64,000 nt of DNA, from NCBI RefSeq assembly GCF_001693515.2, contig NZ_CP042968.1:5022001-5086000 (forward strand). Reading direction: 5' to 3'. Origin of the DNA: Bradyrhizobium paxllaeri (lineage in GTDB: Bacteria; Pseudomonadota; Alphaproteobacteria; Rhizobiales; Xanthobacteraceae). The notes beneath the pieces are model-generated. The model saw only the letters and a program-made list of their open reading frames with translations, was not told the DNA's origin and made no database searches. Positions 1 to 9,120 of this stretch are shown here, piece by piece (within the stretch, counting starts at the first letter, position 1; each line of letters starts with the position of its first letter). The position numbers and the translations under genes are program-made.

Positions 1-143
1 TCATCCTGCGACCACCGGCGCCGCCGCTCTACCGATGTGATCACCTCCGCACGCGAAATCGTCATAGCGCTTCTCCTAGGATTACCCCTAGGACCTGCAG
101 CGATCGCGTTCGTCGAACAAGGCGGCCTTTGGCGGAGGGATAC
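1..143 (-). mobile_element. IS66-family left-end fragment running off the window
   Basis: Bases 1-143 read in reverse match the left end of the IS66 element at 5690-5832: the same GTATCCCTCC terminus, the same untranslated leader and the same first codons of the small transposase-associated protein TnpA. The element therefore continues to the left outside the window, in opposite orientation to the copy at 5690. The flank from 144 onward does not match the flank of the other copy. Confidence 0.85.
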
Positions 144-249
144 TCAATATGGACAAGCCGAGCAAATTCATCGGCGGTTCTATCGGTTAAGTGACGAAGA
201 GCGCGAAACGCCTCAAAACGCGGAGTGAAACGCCTGCATCAGTGTGTAG
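144..249. other. Short spacer, no gene recognised
   Basis: About 100 bases between the IS66 end and the Lrp-type gene. A short open frame ends at 228 but starts inside the IS, so it is not treated as a gene. Confidence 0.5.
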
Positions 250-726
250 TCAATTCCCGGATGGTGTCTCAACTGGAACAGCAAAGCCCGCCTTTACGCG
301 ATCCAATACGACCATAGTTTTAAAGCTCTTGATGTCCGGGTTCACATAGAAGAATCGCCGAGTGAACTCCTCATAATCTTCCATGGTGGGCGCGGTAACG
401 TACAGGACAAAGTCCGCGTCGCCGGTGACGTAGAAGCCGTTGACGACCTCAACTGATGATCTGATGGCCTTCTTGAATCTATCGATTATATCTGAACGCT
501 CTCGCTCCAGGGTCACCAGCACCAGCATTTGAATAGGTCTGCCCACCGCTTTCGGCGAAACGATTGAAACATCGGCCTCGATAATACCTTCCGAACGGAG
601 CCTCTTCAGTCGGCGTTGACACGCGGTTGCAGAAAGCCCCGCCAGTGCGCCGATCACCTCGGAAGTTAGGCGGTTATTCTTTTGCACGATCTCGAGGATG
701 CGGGCGTCTATCCGATCGTATCGCAT
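250..726 (-). CDS. Lrp/AsnC-family transcriptional regulator
   Basis: Predicted 158-aa DNA-binding regulator of the Lrp/AsnC (feast/famine) family. These proteins bind DNA as dimers or octamers and respond to amino acids. The N-terminal winged helix-turn-helix (about residues 4-50, RIDARILEIVQKNNRLT then LAGLSATACQRRLKRL) and a C-terminal AsnC/RAM ligand domain (about 65-145, with the GDADFVLYV strand) are both visible. The ATG at 726 was chosen over an upstream one at 822: it starts exactly where family members start and has GGGGAG about seven bases before it. Length is normal for the family. No target gene is adjacent, so its regulon is unknown. An IS66 end lies about 105 bases downstream. 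Confidence 0.85.
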   Translation of the reverse strand: MRYDRIDARILEIVQKNNRLTSEVIGALAGLSATACQRRLKRLRSEGIIEADVSIVSPKAVGRPIQMLVLVTLERERSDIIDRFKKAIRSSVEVVNGFYVTGDADFVLYVTAPTMEDYEEFTRRFFYVNPDIKSFKTMVVLDRVKAGFAVPVETPSGN

Positions 727-995
727 AATCGGCTCCCCGGCCTTGATGTGAATTGCATCCCGAAAATCGTCCAAAATATAGCAATGCGATAAATTCAACA
801 AATGCCGCGTGGGCGATCGCACCGTCCTGGCCGCTGGTGATGACTCTGCTCCGCCAGGAGTCGATCATCCTGCCGGAGTAAGATCTGTCATTGAACCTTA
901 ACGTCAACGTGTGAATGAGGCGTTACTGCGATCACCTGCTGCTCCCCATTTTCGGCAAAGATCGTTCGCTTTAAAGGAGCGCTTATGCTCAAAAT

Positions 996-1229
996 TCAAG
1001 CTGGCTCTGCTTTGTCTATTGGCTTCCGGAGATTGCGGCCTCTCCGCTCTGACTTGCTGACGGATTTGCTCAAGGTGGCGGGCGATCGCGGGCTTCCGCG
1101 GGCAACGCGATTGCGCCAAAGACCGCGTGCAATGTTCACACCCTGCTTAAAACGTTGCTCCACGATGCGGGCCTTCTCCTCGCCTATCCATCGTCGTCGC
1201 CGCCGGCGCGCCGAGGTCACTCGAGTCAA
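996..1229 (-). pseudogene. Decayed transposase-associated OrfA (IS66/IS3-type) fragment
   Basis: The reverse-strand translation begins with an arginine-rich stretch followed by RWIGEEKARIVEQRF and VARG, close to the start of IS66 TnpA proteins (RRRWSQDDKARIVEE, then VARRNGVA). After that the reading degrades and resembles the family only in other frames. No IS ends or downstream tnpB/tnpC are present, so this is a small remnant. It could be from another family that shares the same OrfA helix-turn-helix. Confidence 0.5.
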
Positions 1230-1361
1230 CGATAGCGATCAACATCCTGCCTGGTATCATGCATCGCATTTTCCACCATTTCACTTCCATTGATCAACTC
1301 AGTCTGGGCTGGATCCCAGGTGAGCCGAGGATAAGGAGGATAGGGCTCATGCGGGTTAGGT

Positions 1362-1667
1362 TTAGTTAGGTGTTGGCGGCACAGGCACTGAAGTTGACTT
1401 GAGCCTCAACGTGAAAGGAAATGTGGTCGCCAAAAGCCGCTCGAAAGCCGAACACTGTTCAGCCAGGCGTTGCTCGATGATTTTTCGCTGCTCATCAGGC
1501 AACTCGTTTTGAAGCAACTTACGATAACGCCAAATATCGTTTCGCACTGATTTCATCTCACTTAGGCTATCATCAATCGAACTACTCATGGATGTGGCAC
1601 AGTGCGGAACTAACCCAAACTCGTCAACAGCGTCATCCTTCGGCGAAGCCGCGCGCCGTGGCTTCAT
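1362..1667 (-). CDS. Hypothetical protein, 101 aa
   Basis: Open frame of 101 codons with a plausible helical middle part (EMKSVRNDIWRYRKLL, then EQRKIIEQRLAEQ) and a proline-rich tail. No family is recognised. The start codon sits only 33 bases from the IS256 end at 1700, so its promoter may have been displaced by that insertion. Amino-acid composition looks like a real protein rather than an antisense shadow, but expression and function are unknown. Confidence 0.45.
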   Translation of the reverse strand: MKPRRAASPKDDAVDEFGLVPHCATSMSSSIDDSLSEMKSVRNDIWRYRKLLQNELPDEQRKIIEQRLAEQCSAFERLLATTFPFTLRLKSTSVPVPPTPN

Positions 1668-1690
1668 TATGAGTTTTCAGGTGTGTTGGG

Positions 1691-1699
1691 GGTGAGAGG
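1691..1699. repeat. IS256 target-site duplication, left copy
   Basis: GGTGAGAGG directly before the element is repeated at 3130-3138 directly after it. A 9-bp direct repeat fits IS256-family transposition and shows that this copy inserted as a unit. Confidence 0.85.
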
Positions 1700-3129
1700 G
1701 GGGATGTCCCGGGGTTCTGTTGAATTTCTGAAGAGGTCGGCGTTGCCCCCCTTGAGCCGGTAGGCTCGGGGTGCTGATTCCACAAAGGAGAGCAACGCCA
1801 TGACGAGAGATATCACACCGGCTGGTTCGCCGGCGACCGGGGCTGTGGACGAAGCGTTTGCAGAAGTGCGGGCGAGCTTCGATCGGTTCTGCCTTGCGGC
1901 AGGGATCGAGGCGCTCGGCACGATGATGGAGGCGGATGTCACGGCGGCCTGCGGGCCGCGCCACGGTCGCGACGCGGCGCGGCGGGCGCACCGTTGGGGC
2001 CGAACGCGGGGACGGATCGGCTTCCACGGCGGCAAGATCGAGGTCGAGCGCCCGCGGGTCCGGGGCCTGGACGGCCGCGAGGTCACGATCCCGAGCTGGG
2101 AAACGGCGGCGGAGGAGGACTGGCTTGGTCGCTGGGCGATGAACCTGATGCTGATCAATGTATCGACGCGCCGGTTCGGCCGCGCTGTCCGGCTGCCCGA
2201 GGGTGATGTGCCGGCACCGCCCGGATCGGGGGTTTCGAAGTCGGCGGCCTCGCGGAGGTTTGTGGCGCTGTCGGCGGCGCGGCTGGCCGACTTCATGGCT
2301 GCCGATCTGTCCGCGCTCGACCTTCTGGTGGTTCAAATCGACGGGCTGCATCTCGGCGACGATCTCGTGCTGGTCGCCGCGATCGGGGTCGACGGTGAAG
2401 GCAACAAGCATCCGCTGGCGCTGGTGGAAGGGGCAACCGAGAACGCCGCAACGGTTCAAGCCCTGCTGGACAACCTGGTCTCCCGCGGGCTCGCCCCGAC
2501 GGTGCCAAGACTGTTCATCGTCGACGGCGCGAAAGCGTTGTCGAAGGCGATCCGCCGCACCTTCGGTTCGGCCGCCGCGATCCAGCGCTGTCAGATCCAC
2601 AAGGCGCGCAACATCACGGAACGCCTGCCGAAAGAGCATCATGCGGCCACCCGTCGGGTGCTGCGCCAGGCCTGGGAGCTCGATGATGCCGACAAGGCTG
2701 AAAAATTGATCCGCAATCTCGCGCGTCGACTCGACCAGCAATGGCCCGGCGTAGCGGCCAGCATTCTCGAAGGCCTCGACGAAATCCTGACTGTCGTCCG
2801 GTTGAAGCTGCCGAAGGAGCTGCGTCGATCGCTCGCCTGTACCAACATCGCCGAGAACATGATGGGTACCATTCGCCGCGTCACGCGCAACGTCAAACGC
2901 TGGCGGGATGCCGGCATGGCCTTGCGATGGGTCGCGGCCGGCATGATCGAGGCCAACAAGGGCTTCCGACGATTGAAGGCGCATAAGCAATTGTCGGTTC
3001 TGCGTGCGGCCCTTCAAGCTCACCACGATCGCATGACGATCAAGCCCGTTGCCCACGTCACGAGAGCCGCGTAACATTCATTCCGCCAACGCCGGTCCGA
3101 CGTAGTTCAACAGCGATCGGGACATCTCC
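1700..3129 (+). mobile_element. IS256-family insertion sequence, copy 1 (1430 bp)
   Basis: Boundaries were set by comparison with the inverted copy at 43725-45154. The termini are imperfect inverted repeats, GGGGATGTCCC at the left and GGAGATGTCCC (read inward) at the right, followed by a TGTTGAA block in both. It carries one transposase gene and is flanked by a 9-bp target duplication. The element looks intact and potentially mobile. Confidence 0.93.
1800..3074 (+). CDS. IS256/mutator-type transposase
   Basis: 424-aa transposase of the IS256 (Mutator-like, DDE) family. It cuts and joins the IS ends with Mg2+-bound acidic residues. Recognisable blocks are VVQIDGLHLGDD (first catalytic Asp region), LFIVDGAKALSKAIRRTFG followed by IQRCQIHKARNITERLP (second Asp and the family signature), and the C-terminal NIAENMMGTIRRVTRNVKRW with the catalytic Glu. 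Length is typical and there are no frameshifts. The predicted protein is identical to the one at 43780-45054, which implies recent copying or gene conversion. Confidence 0.95.
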   Translation: MTRDITPAGSPATGAVDEAFAEVRASFDRFCLAAGIEALGTMMEADVTAACGPRHGRDAARRAHRWGRTRGRIGFHGGKIEVERPRVRGLDGREVTIPSWETAAEEDWLGRWAMNLMLINVSTRRFGRAVRLPEGDVPAPPGSGVSKSAASRRFVALSAARLADFMAADLSALDLLVVQIDGLHLGDDLVLVAAIGVDGEGNKHPLALVEGATENAATVQALLDNLVSRGLAPTVPRLFIVDGAKALSKAIRRTFGSAAAIQRCQIHKARNITERLPKEHHAATRRVLRQAWELDDADKAEKLIRNLARRLDQQWPGVAASILEGLDEILTVVRLKLPKELRRSLACTNIAENMMGTIRRVTRNVKRWRDAGMALRWVAAGMIEANKGFRRLKAHKQLSVLRAALQAHHDRMTIKPVAHVTRAA

Positions 3130-3138
3130 GGTGAGAGG

Positions 3139-4209
3139 AAGATCAGGCCGACAGTGGCATCCATCTCACAAGGTAGCATCGATAGATGCAAGCCTCGCAC
3201 GCCATCTCGGGGCCAGCACAGATCATAGGCCCTCAATCGAGCCAAAATGGAAGCTTAGCGTATGTTCTCCTCTAGCCGGGCATTGCGTAGTTAGCCTCCC
3301 TACATTGTCTTTACCGTTTCACCATGCGTCTTCGCCGCTTCCACCATACCCGCAGGTGAGGTGCAGCGATGCCAAGTCTGATGTGCACGTTCGGGGCGAA
3401 GCAGCTCGCTGAGCGCTTCGCGAGGATTGCTGAATTTAACGAATATCTAGATCTAGATTAATGCAATGAGCTGCGCATCTACGGTTAATTTCTGCGTTTT
3501 GGTGCTTTTTTTGGTGAATTCAAGCGGCTGGGACGCGTTGGGTTGCGTGTAGCAGCACTCCTGAAGTCGCCACTGCCAATACAGCCGGGGCCAACAAGCT
3601 TCAACGGACGAGCCATTTGTTGCCGACTGAGTTTGCAAGATGTCGATCTCGGCCGTCCTGTTTCAATCCGGAGCCATAGAAAAGCTCACTCTCCACATTT
3701 CTTCCGATCATCGTGGTATGGATGGAAGAGTGCACTATGAAATCGCTAGTTATTCGCTTTTTACTCGATCAGTCTGGAGCTACCCCATAGAATACGGTTG
3801 ATAACGGCGGGCACAGCTGTCGCTGTCCACCGATTAACTCGGTTCGTCACCTTCGCTAGCGTATGTGCATGAGCCCCCGGTTCGATCATACATGGCGATT
3901 CGCGTGTCTCTTCGGCGTACATTTCGTCGCAGCGAGTTCGGGCTGCTTAGGCCCTGCTGCGAATGATACTCAGGCAAGCTGACGACGAACTGACGGGCAG
4001 GTGTCGTCCAGCTTAGAGGACGAAGGGCATCGGCCCAACGACCAGTTGATGGTGGCGTGCGCTTCACCACGATGGTCGAGCTTTAATCTTCGGTTCAATT
4101 TGATCATGCTGGCCGACGCTGCTTCACCTATCTCAGCCTTTGCTCTCAATTCTGCTGATCGGCGTGCGTGCGCGAACTTGCCGTCCCTGGTCCTTCTCCC
4201 ACTACGGAC
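3139..4209. other. Gene-poor stretch
   Basis: About 1 kb with only short open frames in several registers and no recognisable protein. It contains a perfect 14-bp palindrome, ATCTAGATCTAGAT, at 3444-3457 in an AT-rich patch. It is probably decayed sequence. Confidence 0.5.
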
Positions 4210-4370
4210 GAGGCGCTCAAGCATTATCGCGGAGTTCTATGGCATCGAGAAGGACGTTCGTTGCTGTAGCGCCGAGGGCGCCGTCTCGTTAGGCAACAGA
4301 AAAGCCAGCCGCTGCTGGAATTCTTCGAGCGATGGCTCCGCGTAACGCTCGCCTTGGCAGGCTGAGGCGG
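4210..4370 (+). pseudogene. IS66 tnpC fragment, frameshifted
   Basis: One frame reads IIAEFYGIEKDVRCCSAEG and the neighbouring frame continues RQQKSQPLLEFFERWL. Together they match the block of IS66 TnpC that in the intact copies reads LFEIERAINGRSADERRAVRQ and then SKPLLDDMRAWLL. The fragment is short, shifted in frame and flanked by no IS ends, so it is a relic. Confidence 0.6.
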
Positions 4371-4931
4371 CCTGGCGGACACCGCACTTGAGAAGCAGCT
4401 CGATGAGGGTATGAACGGATCATCTCGGCGCGTCGCGATACGTGGGGATAAGCCAATTGCCGCCCATCGGGCCCGCGACAAGAGAATAGCATTCCTTCAT
4501 GGAATGAGCTGTCGAGCAAGCATTTTTCGATTGTCGCGAGAACATCAGAATTAATCTCGCGTCGCAAAAATGAACGTCGCGGAAGGGCACATGATAACTG
4601 TCGTGTGACCATCCGAAATGTTCCCTGCGGAGGTGCGTTTGCCGTAATGAGGCGGTTATCGCTCTGGCAGCGACCCCGCACCGGGCTAAAACGGCTGGCG
4701 TGCTTATCTGATGGCATGCGCGAGAAGGCAAAGAGGTGACGCTGACGGCTCGAAGACGAGTGCCTGCGCGCACCCTACGAGGACGGACAGGGAAGGTATT
4801 AAATCCGTCGAAGTAGGTCGCTCGAACGCGGAATTTAAGCCTCAGCGCCAGGCTCATTGCATTAATCAGGATGAAAGTGTCCTTACAGTCCCAATCAAGT
4901 TTTCGTTACGTATCAGCGAGGTGACCGCCGC
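4371..4931. other. No gene recognised
   Basis: About 560 bases with overlapping short frames on the reverse strand but no supportable protein. The last part before 4932 presumably held the promoter of the Crp-like gene. Confidence 0.4.
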
Positions 4932-5689
4932 ATGTCGGGAGAGGGGGCCGCAATTATGACCGACCATGTGTCCACCGTCCGCGAAGCGCTCGACGGCTCA
5001 AGCGATGCAGCACTCACGAAGGTCTCCGGCAAACAGCCGATGCTCGACCGGCCTGTTAAGATGCGTCCTCGTACGCGCTCCTTTGTGAAAAATGCGATCC
5101 TCGCCAGTCTTTCTCTGCAAGACCTCGCGGCAATAGGCGAGTTCCTTGAGCCGATCGTGCTGAAAGAACGCATGATCCTGCAGGAGCCGAAAAAGCATCT
5201 TGATCACGTCTATTTTATTGAGTCGGGCCTCGTCTCGCTGAGAATTGTCGCGGCGGAAAGCATCCTTGAATCGGCGGTGATAGGACATTGGGGTGCGGTC
5301 GGCGCTTCGCTCTTAGTGGTAGGGCATATTTCGACGCACCAATCTGTTGTGCTCTTTCCCGGAAGTGCGCACAGGATCCGTGTCGAGGATTTGCGTCGAG
5401 TGACGAAGGAGCGTCCTGAAATCCGAGAACATCTTTTTCGGTACGTTTAAGGGCTGACCTTGCATTGCGCTCAGACGGGATTGTGTGGGGTTCGGCCCGA
5501 ACGCGAACAGCGGCTCGCAAGCTGGCTCTGTTTAGCGAGTGATGCTCTGGACGCGCATGTGATTCCAGTCACCCATGACTACCTTTCGTTCGCGTTGGGA
5601 TTACGCCGCGCCGGTGTAACCGAGACGCTAATCCGATTTGAAGAACAAAGGTTGATTCGCAAGATGCGTGGCGTCTTGCAGATCCATGG
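4932..5689 (+). pseudogene. Crp/Fnr-family regulator, frameshifted and cut by IS66
   Basis: The first frame (4932-5450) encodes a cyclic-nucleotide-binding-like beta barrel (KERMILQEPKKHLDHVYFIESGLVSL, in two parts, then VGASLLVVG) and ends after LFRYV. The rest continues in the +1 frame from about 5460 with REQRLASWL and the DNA-binding helix-turn-helix (THDYLSFALGLRRAGVTETL). One frameshift therefore separates the effector domain from the helix-turn-helix. The C-terminus is removed at 5689, where the IS66 element begins after GVLQIHG. Both lesions should abolish normal function. The intact ancestor would have been a global regulator of the family that in rhizobia includes FixK-like proteins. 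Confidence 0.8.
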
Positions 5690-5766
5690 TATCCCTCCGC
5701 CAAAGGCCGCCTTGTTCGACGAACGCGATCGCTGCAGGTCCTAGGGGTAATCCTAGGAGAAGCGCT

Positions 5767-6168
5767 ATGACGATTTCGCGTGCGGAGGTGATCACATCGG
5801 TCGAGCGGCGGCGCCGGTGGTCGCAGGATGAGAAGGAGCGGCTCGTTGCAGCATCGCTCGAGCCCGGAGCCAGCGTTTCCGAGGTGGCCCGCCTGGCCGG
5901 CCTTCATGTGAGCCAGCTGTTCAGGTGGCGCAAAGAGCTTTGCAAGCACGGTGAAACGAGTAGAGCGCCGTTCGTGCCGGTCGCGATTGGGCCGTCTGTG
6001 CCGCCGCCGGAGGTGGCCGAAGCGCCGTTGACGACGACGGCGGCGCGTCGACGGAAGAGCCAGGGCATCATCGAGATTGATCTTGGTAGCGGGCACCGGA
6101 TCCGGGTCGATGGCGACGTTGATGGAGACGCACTGCGTCGCGTTCTCGATGCTTTGGTACGCCGATGA
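5767..6168 (+). CDS. tnpA: IS66 accessory protein TnpA
   Basis: 133-aa small protein of IS66 elements, required with TnpB for transposition; its exact role is unclear. It has an N-terminal helix-turn-helix ([19 protein letters not shown], then [18 protein letters not shown]) like IS3 OrfA and a C-terminal [11 protein letters not shown] segment. The ATG at 5767 follows the AGGAGAAGCG ribosome-binding site. Its 3' end overlaps tnpB by 4 bases. It is clearly diverged from the TnpA of copy 2 (20748-21149), although the two TnpC proteins are close. Confidence 0.88.
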   Translation: MTISRAEVITSVERRRRWSQDEKERLVAASLEPGASVSEVARLAGLHVSQLFRWRKELCKHGETSRAPFVPVAIGPSVPPPEVAEAPLTTTAARRRKSQGIIEIDLGSGHRIRVDGDVDGDALRRVLDALVRR

Positions 6169-6512
6169 TCCCGGTTCCGACGGGCGCGCGAGTGTGGCTC
6201 GCGACAGGCTACACGGACATGCGCCGAGGCTTTCCGTCGTTGGCACTCCAAGTGCAGGAGGTGCTGCGCAAGGACCCGCTCAGCGGTCATCTGTTCGTGT
6301 TCCGCGGTCGCCGAAGCGATCTTGTGAAGGTGATCTGGCACGATGGCCAGGGGGCATGCCTGTTTACCAAGAGACTCGAGAGAGGAAGGTTCATCTGGCC
6401 AACGGTTGCGGGCGAAGCAGTGACGATCTCACCGGCGCAGATGAACTACCTGTTGTCCGGAATCGATTGGCGCAACCCTCAAGATACGCTGCGACCAACG
6501 CGGGTCGGATAG
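6165..6512 (+). CDS. tnpB: IS66 accessory protein TnpB
   Basis: 115-aa IS66 Orf2-like protein. The signature [20 protein letters not shown] and the later [18 protein letters not shown] are textbook for the family. It begins in an overlap with tnpA (ATGA), so translational coupling is likely. Length is normal. Confidence 0.92.
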   Translation: MIPVPTGARVWLATGYTDMRRGFPSLALQVQEVLRKDPLSGHLFVFRGRRSDLVKVIWHDGQGACLFTKRLERGRFIWPTVAGEAVTISPAQMNYLLSGIDWRNPQDTLRPTRVG

Positions 6513-6558
6513 CCGTTTTACGGTTTGAATCTGCAACGTGATCTGATTCAATGGCTTC

Positions 6559-8211
6559 ATGACATCGAAGCCGGACGACCTTCCATCGGACCTCGTGAGT
6601 GCCCTGGCGGCGCTGCAGGCCGAGCGTGAGGCGCGGCTGCAAGCCGAGGCGGTAGCCGCCAGTGCGCGGGCGGAGCTGTCGGCCAACGAGGCGCTGATCG
6701 TGCATCTTGAGCTGCGGATCGAGAAGCTCAAGCGCGAACTGTACGGGCAGCGCTCCGAGCGCACGGCGCGGCTGATCGAGCAATTGGAATTGGAGCTCGA
6801 AGAACTTGTCACCACGGCGAGCGAGGACGAGCTTGCCGCTCAGGCCGCCGCGGCGAAAAGCCAGAGCGTGCGCGCCTTCACGCGTCGGCGGCCGGTGCGC
6901 AAGCCCTGGCCGGACGACATCGAACGCGAGCGCGTCGTCATCGAGGCCCCGACGAGCTGTGCATGCTGCGGCGGATCGCGCCTGGCGAAGCTGGGCGAGG
7001 ATGTGACCGAGACGTTGGAGGAGATCCCGCGTCGGTTCAAGCTGATCGAGACGGTGCGGGAAAAGTTCACCTGCCGCGATTGCGAGAAGATCAGCCAGCC
7101 GCCGGCACCGTTCCATGCCACGCCGCGCGGCTTCATCGGTCCGCAACTGCTGGCGACGATCTTGTTCGACAAGTTCGGCATGCATATCCCACTCAATCGC
7201 CAGAGCGTGCGCTTTAAGGCTGAGAGGATCGATTTGCCGCTATCGACACTGGCCGACCAGGTCGGCCACGGAACCCTTGCCGTCATGCCGCTGTTCCAGC
7301 TGATCGAGCGTCATGTGCTCGCGGCTGATCGCCTTCATGGCGACGACACCACCATCCGCATCCTGGCCAAGAGCAAGTGCACGACCGGGCGAATCTGGAC
7401 CTATGTACGGGATGACCGGCCCTACGGTGGGCCTGCGCCGCCGGCGGCGGCCTATTACGCCTCGAGCGACCGACGGGGCGAACATCCCCAGAAGCATCTG
7501 GCCGCCTTCGCCGGTATCCTGCAGGCGGATTGCTATAGCGGCTTCGATCCGTTGTTCGACCCACAAAGGAAAGCGATGCCGATCACGCCGGCATTTTGCC
7601 TGGCCCATGCGCGGCGGGGCTTCTTCGAGCTGGCCGACATCGAGAAAACCGCCCGGGACCCACAGAAAGGCAAACCGGTCTCCCCGATCGCGCTGGAGGC
7701 GGTCAGGCGTCTTGACGCCCTGTTCGAGATCGAGCGCGCCATCAACGGCCGCAGTGCCGACGAGCGGCGTGCCGTACGCCAGGAGCTGAGCAAGCCGCTG
7801 CTCGATGACATGCACGTCTGGCTGCTCCGCGAGCGGGAAACCCTATCGCGCTCCTCCGAGGTCCTGAAGCCCATGAACTACATGCTCAGGCGCTGGGACG
7901 ACTTCGCCCGCTTCCTCGACGATGGCAGGATCTGCCTCAGCAATAACGCCGCTGAAAGAGCGTTGCGCGGCATCGCGTTGGGCAGGCGCAACTGGACCTT
8001 TGCCGGCAGCCTGCGCGGCGCCGACCGCGCCGCCATCATGCTGACCATGATCACGACCTGTCGCCTCAACGACGTCGATCCCAAGGCCTGGCTCGCCGAT
8101 GTCCTCGCCCGTATCGCCGATCTTCCCGCTTCGCGTCTGCACGAACTGCTGCCCTGGGAATGGAAGCTTTTGCGGCAGGCCAGCGAGCCCACCGATCAGC
8201 AGGCCGCCTGA
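6559..8211 (+). CDS. tnpC: IS66 transposase TnpC
   Basis: 550-aa IS66 DDE transposase. Order of parts: N-terminal coiled coil (about 15-90, rich in EAR/LEL heptads), zinc-finger-like CACCGG and CRDCEK cysteine pairs (about 135-180), the catalytic core with LHGDDTTIRILA and LQADCYSGFDPLF, and the C-terminal LSNNAAERALRGIALGRRNW block carrying the catalytic Glu. No frameshift is seen. It is close but not identical to the copy at 18692-20356. Confidence 0.94.
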   Translation: MTSKPDDLPSDLVSALAALQAEREARLQAEAVAASARAELSANEALIVHLELRIEKLKRELYGQRSERTARLIEQLELELEELVTTASEDELAAQAAAAKSQSVRAFTRRRPVRKPWPDDIERERVVIEAPTSCACCGGSRLAKLGEDVTETLEEIPRRFKLIETVREKFTCRDCEKISQPPAPFHATPRGFIGPQLLATILFDKFGMHIPLNRQSVRFKAERIDLPLSTLADQVGHGTLAVMPLFQLIERHVLAADRLHGDDTTIRILAKSKCTTGRIWTYVRDDRPYGGPAPPAAAYYASSDRRGEHPQKHLAAFAGILQADCYSGFDPLFDPQRKAMPITPAFCLAHARRGFFELADIEKTARDPQKGKPVSPIALEAVRRLDALFEIERAINGRSADERRAVRQELSKPLLDDMHVWLLRERETLSRSSEVLKPMNYMLRRWDDFARFLDDGRICLSNNAAERALRGIALGRRNWTFAGSLRGADRAAIMLTMITTCRLNDVDPKAWLADVLARIADLPASRLHELLPWEWKLLRQASEPTDQQAA

Positions 8212-8258
8212 CCTGCACGCAACGCAATCATAGTGCTCGCCGCGCTCCCGCGCATGCG

Positions 8259-8777
8259 TCAATCCGGCGGCCTTCGTCGTATGCGTACCATATTGATGAA
8301 GAAGGCTTCGAAAAGCTTCCGTGCTCCCTTTTGGTACGACAGCCAGCGATAGAGTCTGCCATACCCGCTACCTGAGCGCACGACCTCCAATTGATCAGCG
8401 GCCTTTGGTGAGTTGAGCCTCGCCCTTCGTTTGCTCAACCTCACGCATGAGGGTCCAAGGTCGGTACCTAACCTCGCGCCGATACGTTCAAGCAGCTCAA
8501 TGCTGCCCCCGCTTCGCCGCCTGAGCATCGAAACTGAAATACATGCTGCCGATGCAACGTCGTCAAGCGTAAGTCCGCCCCCGAGCCGGGCACGCCGAAT
8601 GGCAGCCCCCTCCTTTAATCGATCGGCGCGCTTGCTTCCGGACGGAAGCGTGTGCAGGCCAACGCGAAGCGCGACTCGGCAAACCGTCACCACCAGCTGA
8701 TTATCCTGGCCTGCCGTTGCTTGAAGCTCGCCTACGTCGCTCTCACCAGATCGATGTTGCGCATCCCGCAGTTTCAT
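8259..8777 (-). CDS. HTH-like hypothetical protein whose 3' end lies in IS66
   Basis: 172-codon reverse frame. The middle part (RLKEGAAIRRARLGGGLTLDDVASAACISVSML) looks like the helix-turn-helix of an XRE/Cro-type regulator, with a second helical stretch (IELLERIGARLGTDLG). The last codons and stop (8259-8288) lie inside the IS66 right end, so the natural C-terminus is gone. The N-terminus shows no clear domain. It may be a truncated regulator or a decayed one, and function should not be assumed. Confidence 0.4.
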   Translation of the reverse strand: MKLRDAQHRSGESDVGELQATAGQDNQLVVTVCRVALRVGLHTLPSGSKRADRLKEGAAIRRARLGGGLTLDDVASAACISVSMLRRRSGGSIELLERIGARLGTDLGPSCVRLSKRRARLNSPKAADQLEVVRSGSGYGRLYRWLSYQKGARKLFEAFFINMVRIRRRPPD

Positions 8778-9120
8778 AGCGGCTTGATATTGGCTCTAAT
8801 GGCGCCACTGCTATTGCGACAATGGGCATCATCGCGCGAACCCGGATAACGGCAGTACTTGTGACTTGCCAGGCGATCCTTGGTTTCCTGGTCGAGAACA
8901 CATGATTGACCGGCATCTCAGGTCGCATTCGATCAGAAAGGGCTCGGTGGAGGACCTTGTCTACTCGGATCAGGGGAACCGGGCGCTATGGAGTCACACA
9001 TAGCTTCTTCGGAAACGCCTCTGCCCCACCCGCTACTAGAGCCGAAGGTCATTTCTTCAATTGCAAGGCAAACTCGATGAGGTCTCCTGTCGCCTTCCAG
9101 CATCTAGCAGGCGAGATGCA
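8778..9120. other. No gene recognised
   Basis: About 340 bases between the HTH-like gene and the end of the PPTase gene. Only short frames without family resemblance are seen. Confidence 0.4.

Larger units (their letters stand above)
5690..8288 (+). mobile_element. IS66-family insertion sequence, copy 1
   Basis: Three-gene IS66 element (tnpA, tnpB, tnpC). The left end GTATCCCTCCGCCAAAGG and the right end read inward, GTACGCATACGACGAAGG, form imperfect inverted repeats that both continue into GGCCGCC-type sequence. The 8 bases on either side (GATCCATG and CATATTGA) do not match, so there is no target duplication. Either the element has deleted neighbouring DNA or its ends have recombined with another copy, such as the one leaving the window at base 1. 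Confidence 0.88.

Noticed and set aside
1677..3077. 466-codon reverse frame
   Set aside because: It is antisense to the IS256 transposase; the same frame recurs at 43777-45327 opposite the second copy.
3160..3215. Possible nod box (CATCCATCTC, then GCATCGATAGATGC)
   Set aside because: Only scattered matches to the nod-box pattern, no AAACAATC block and no gene downstream.
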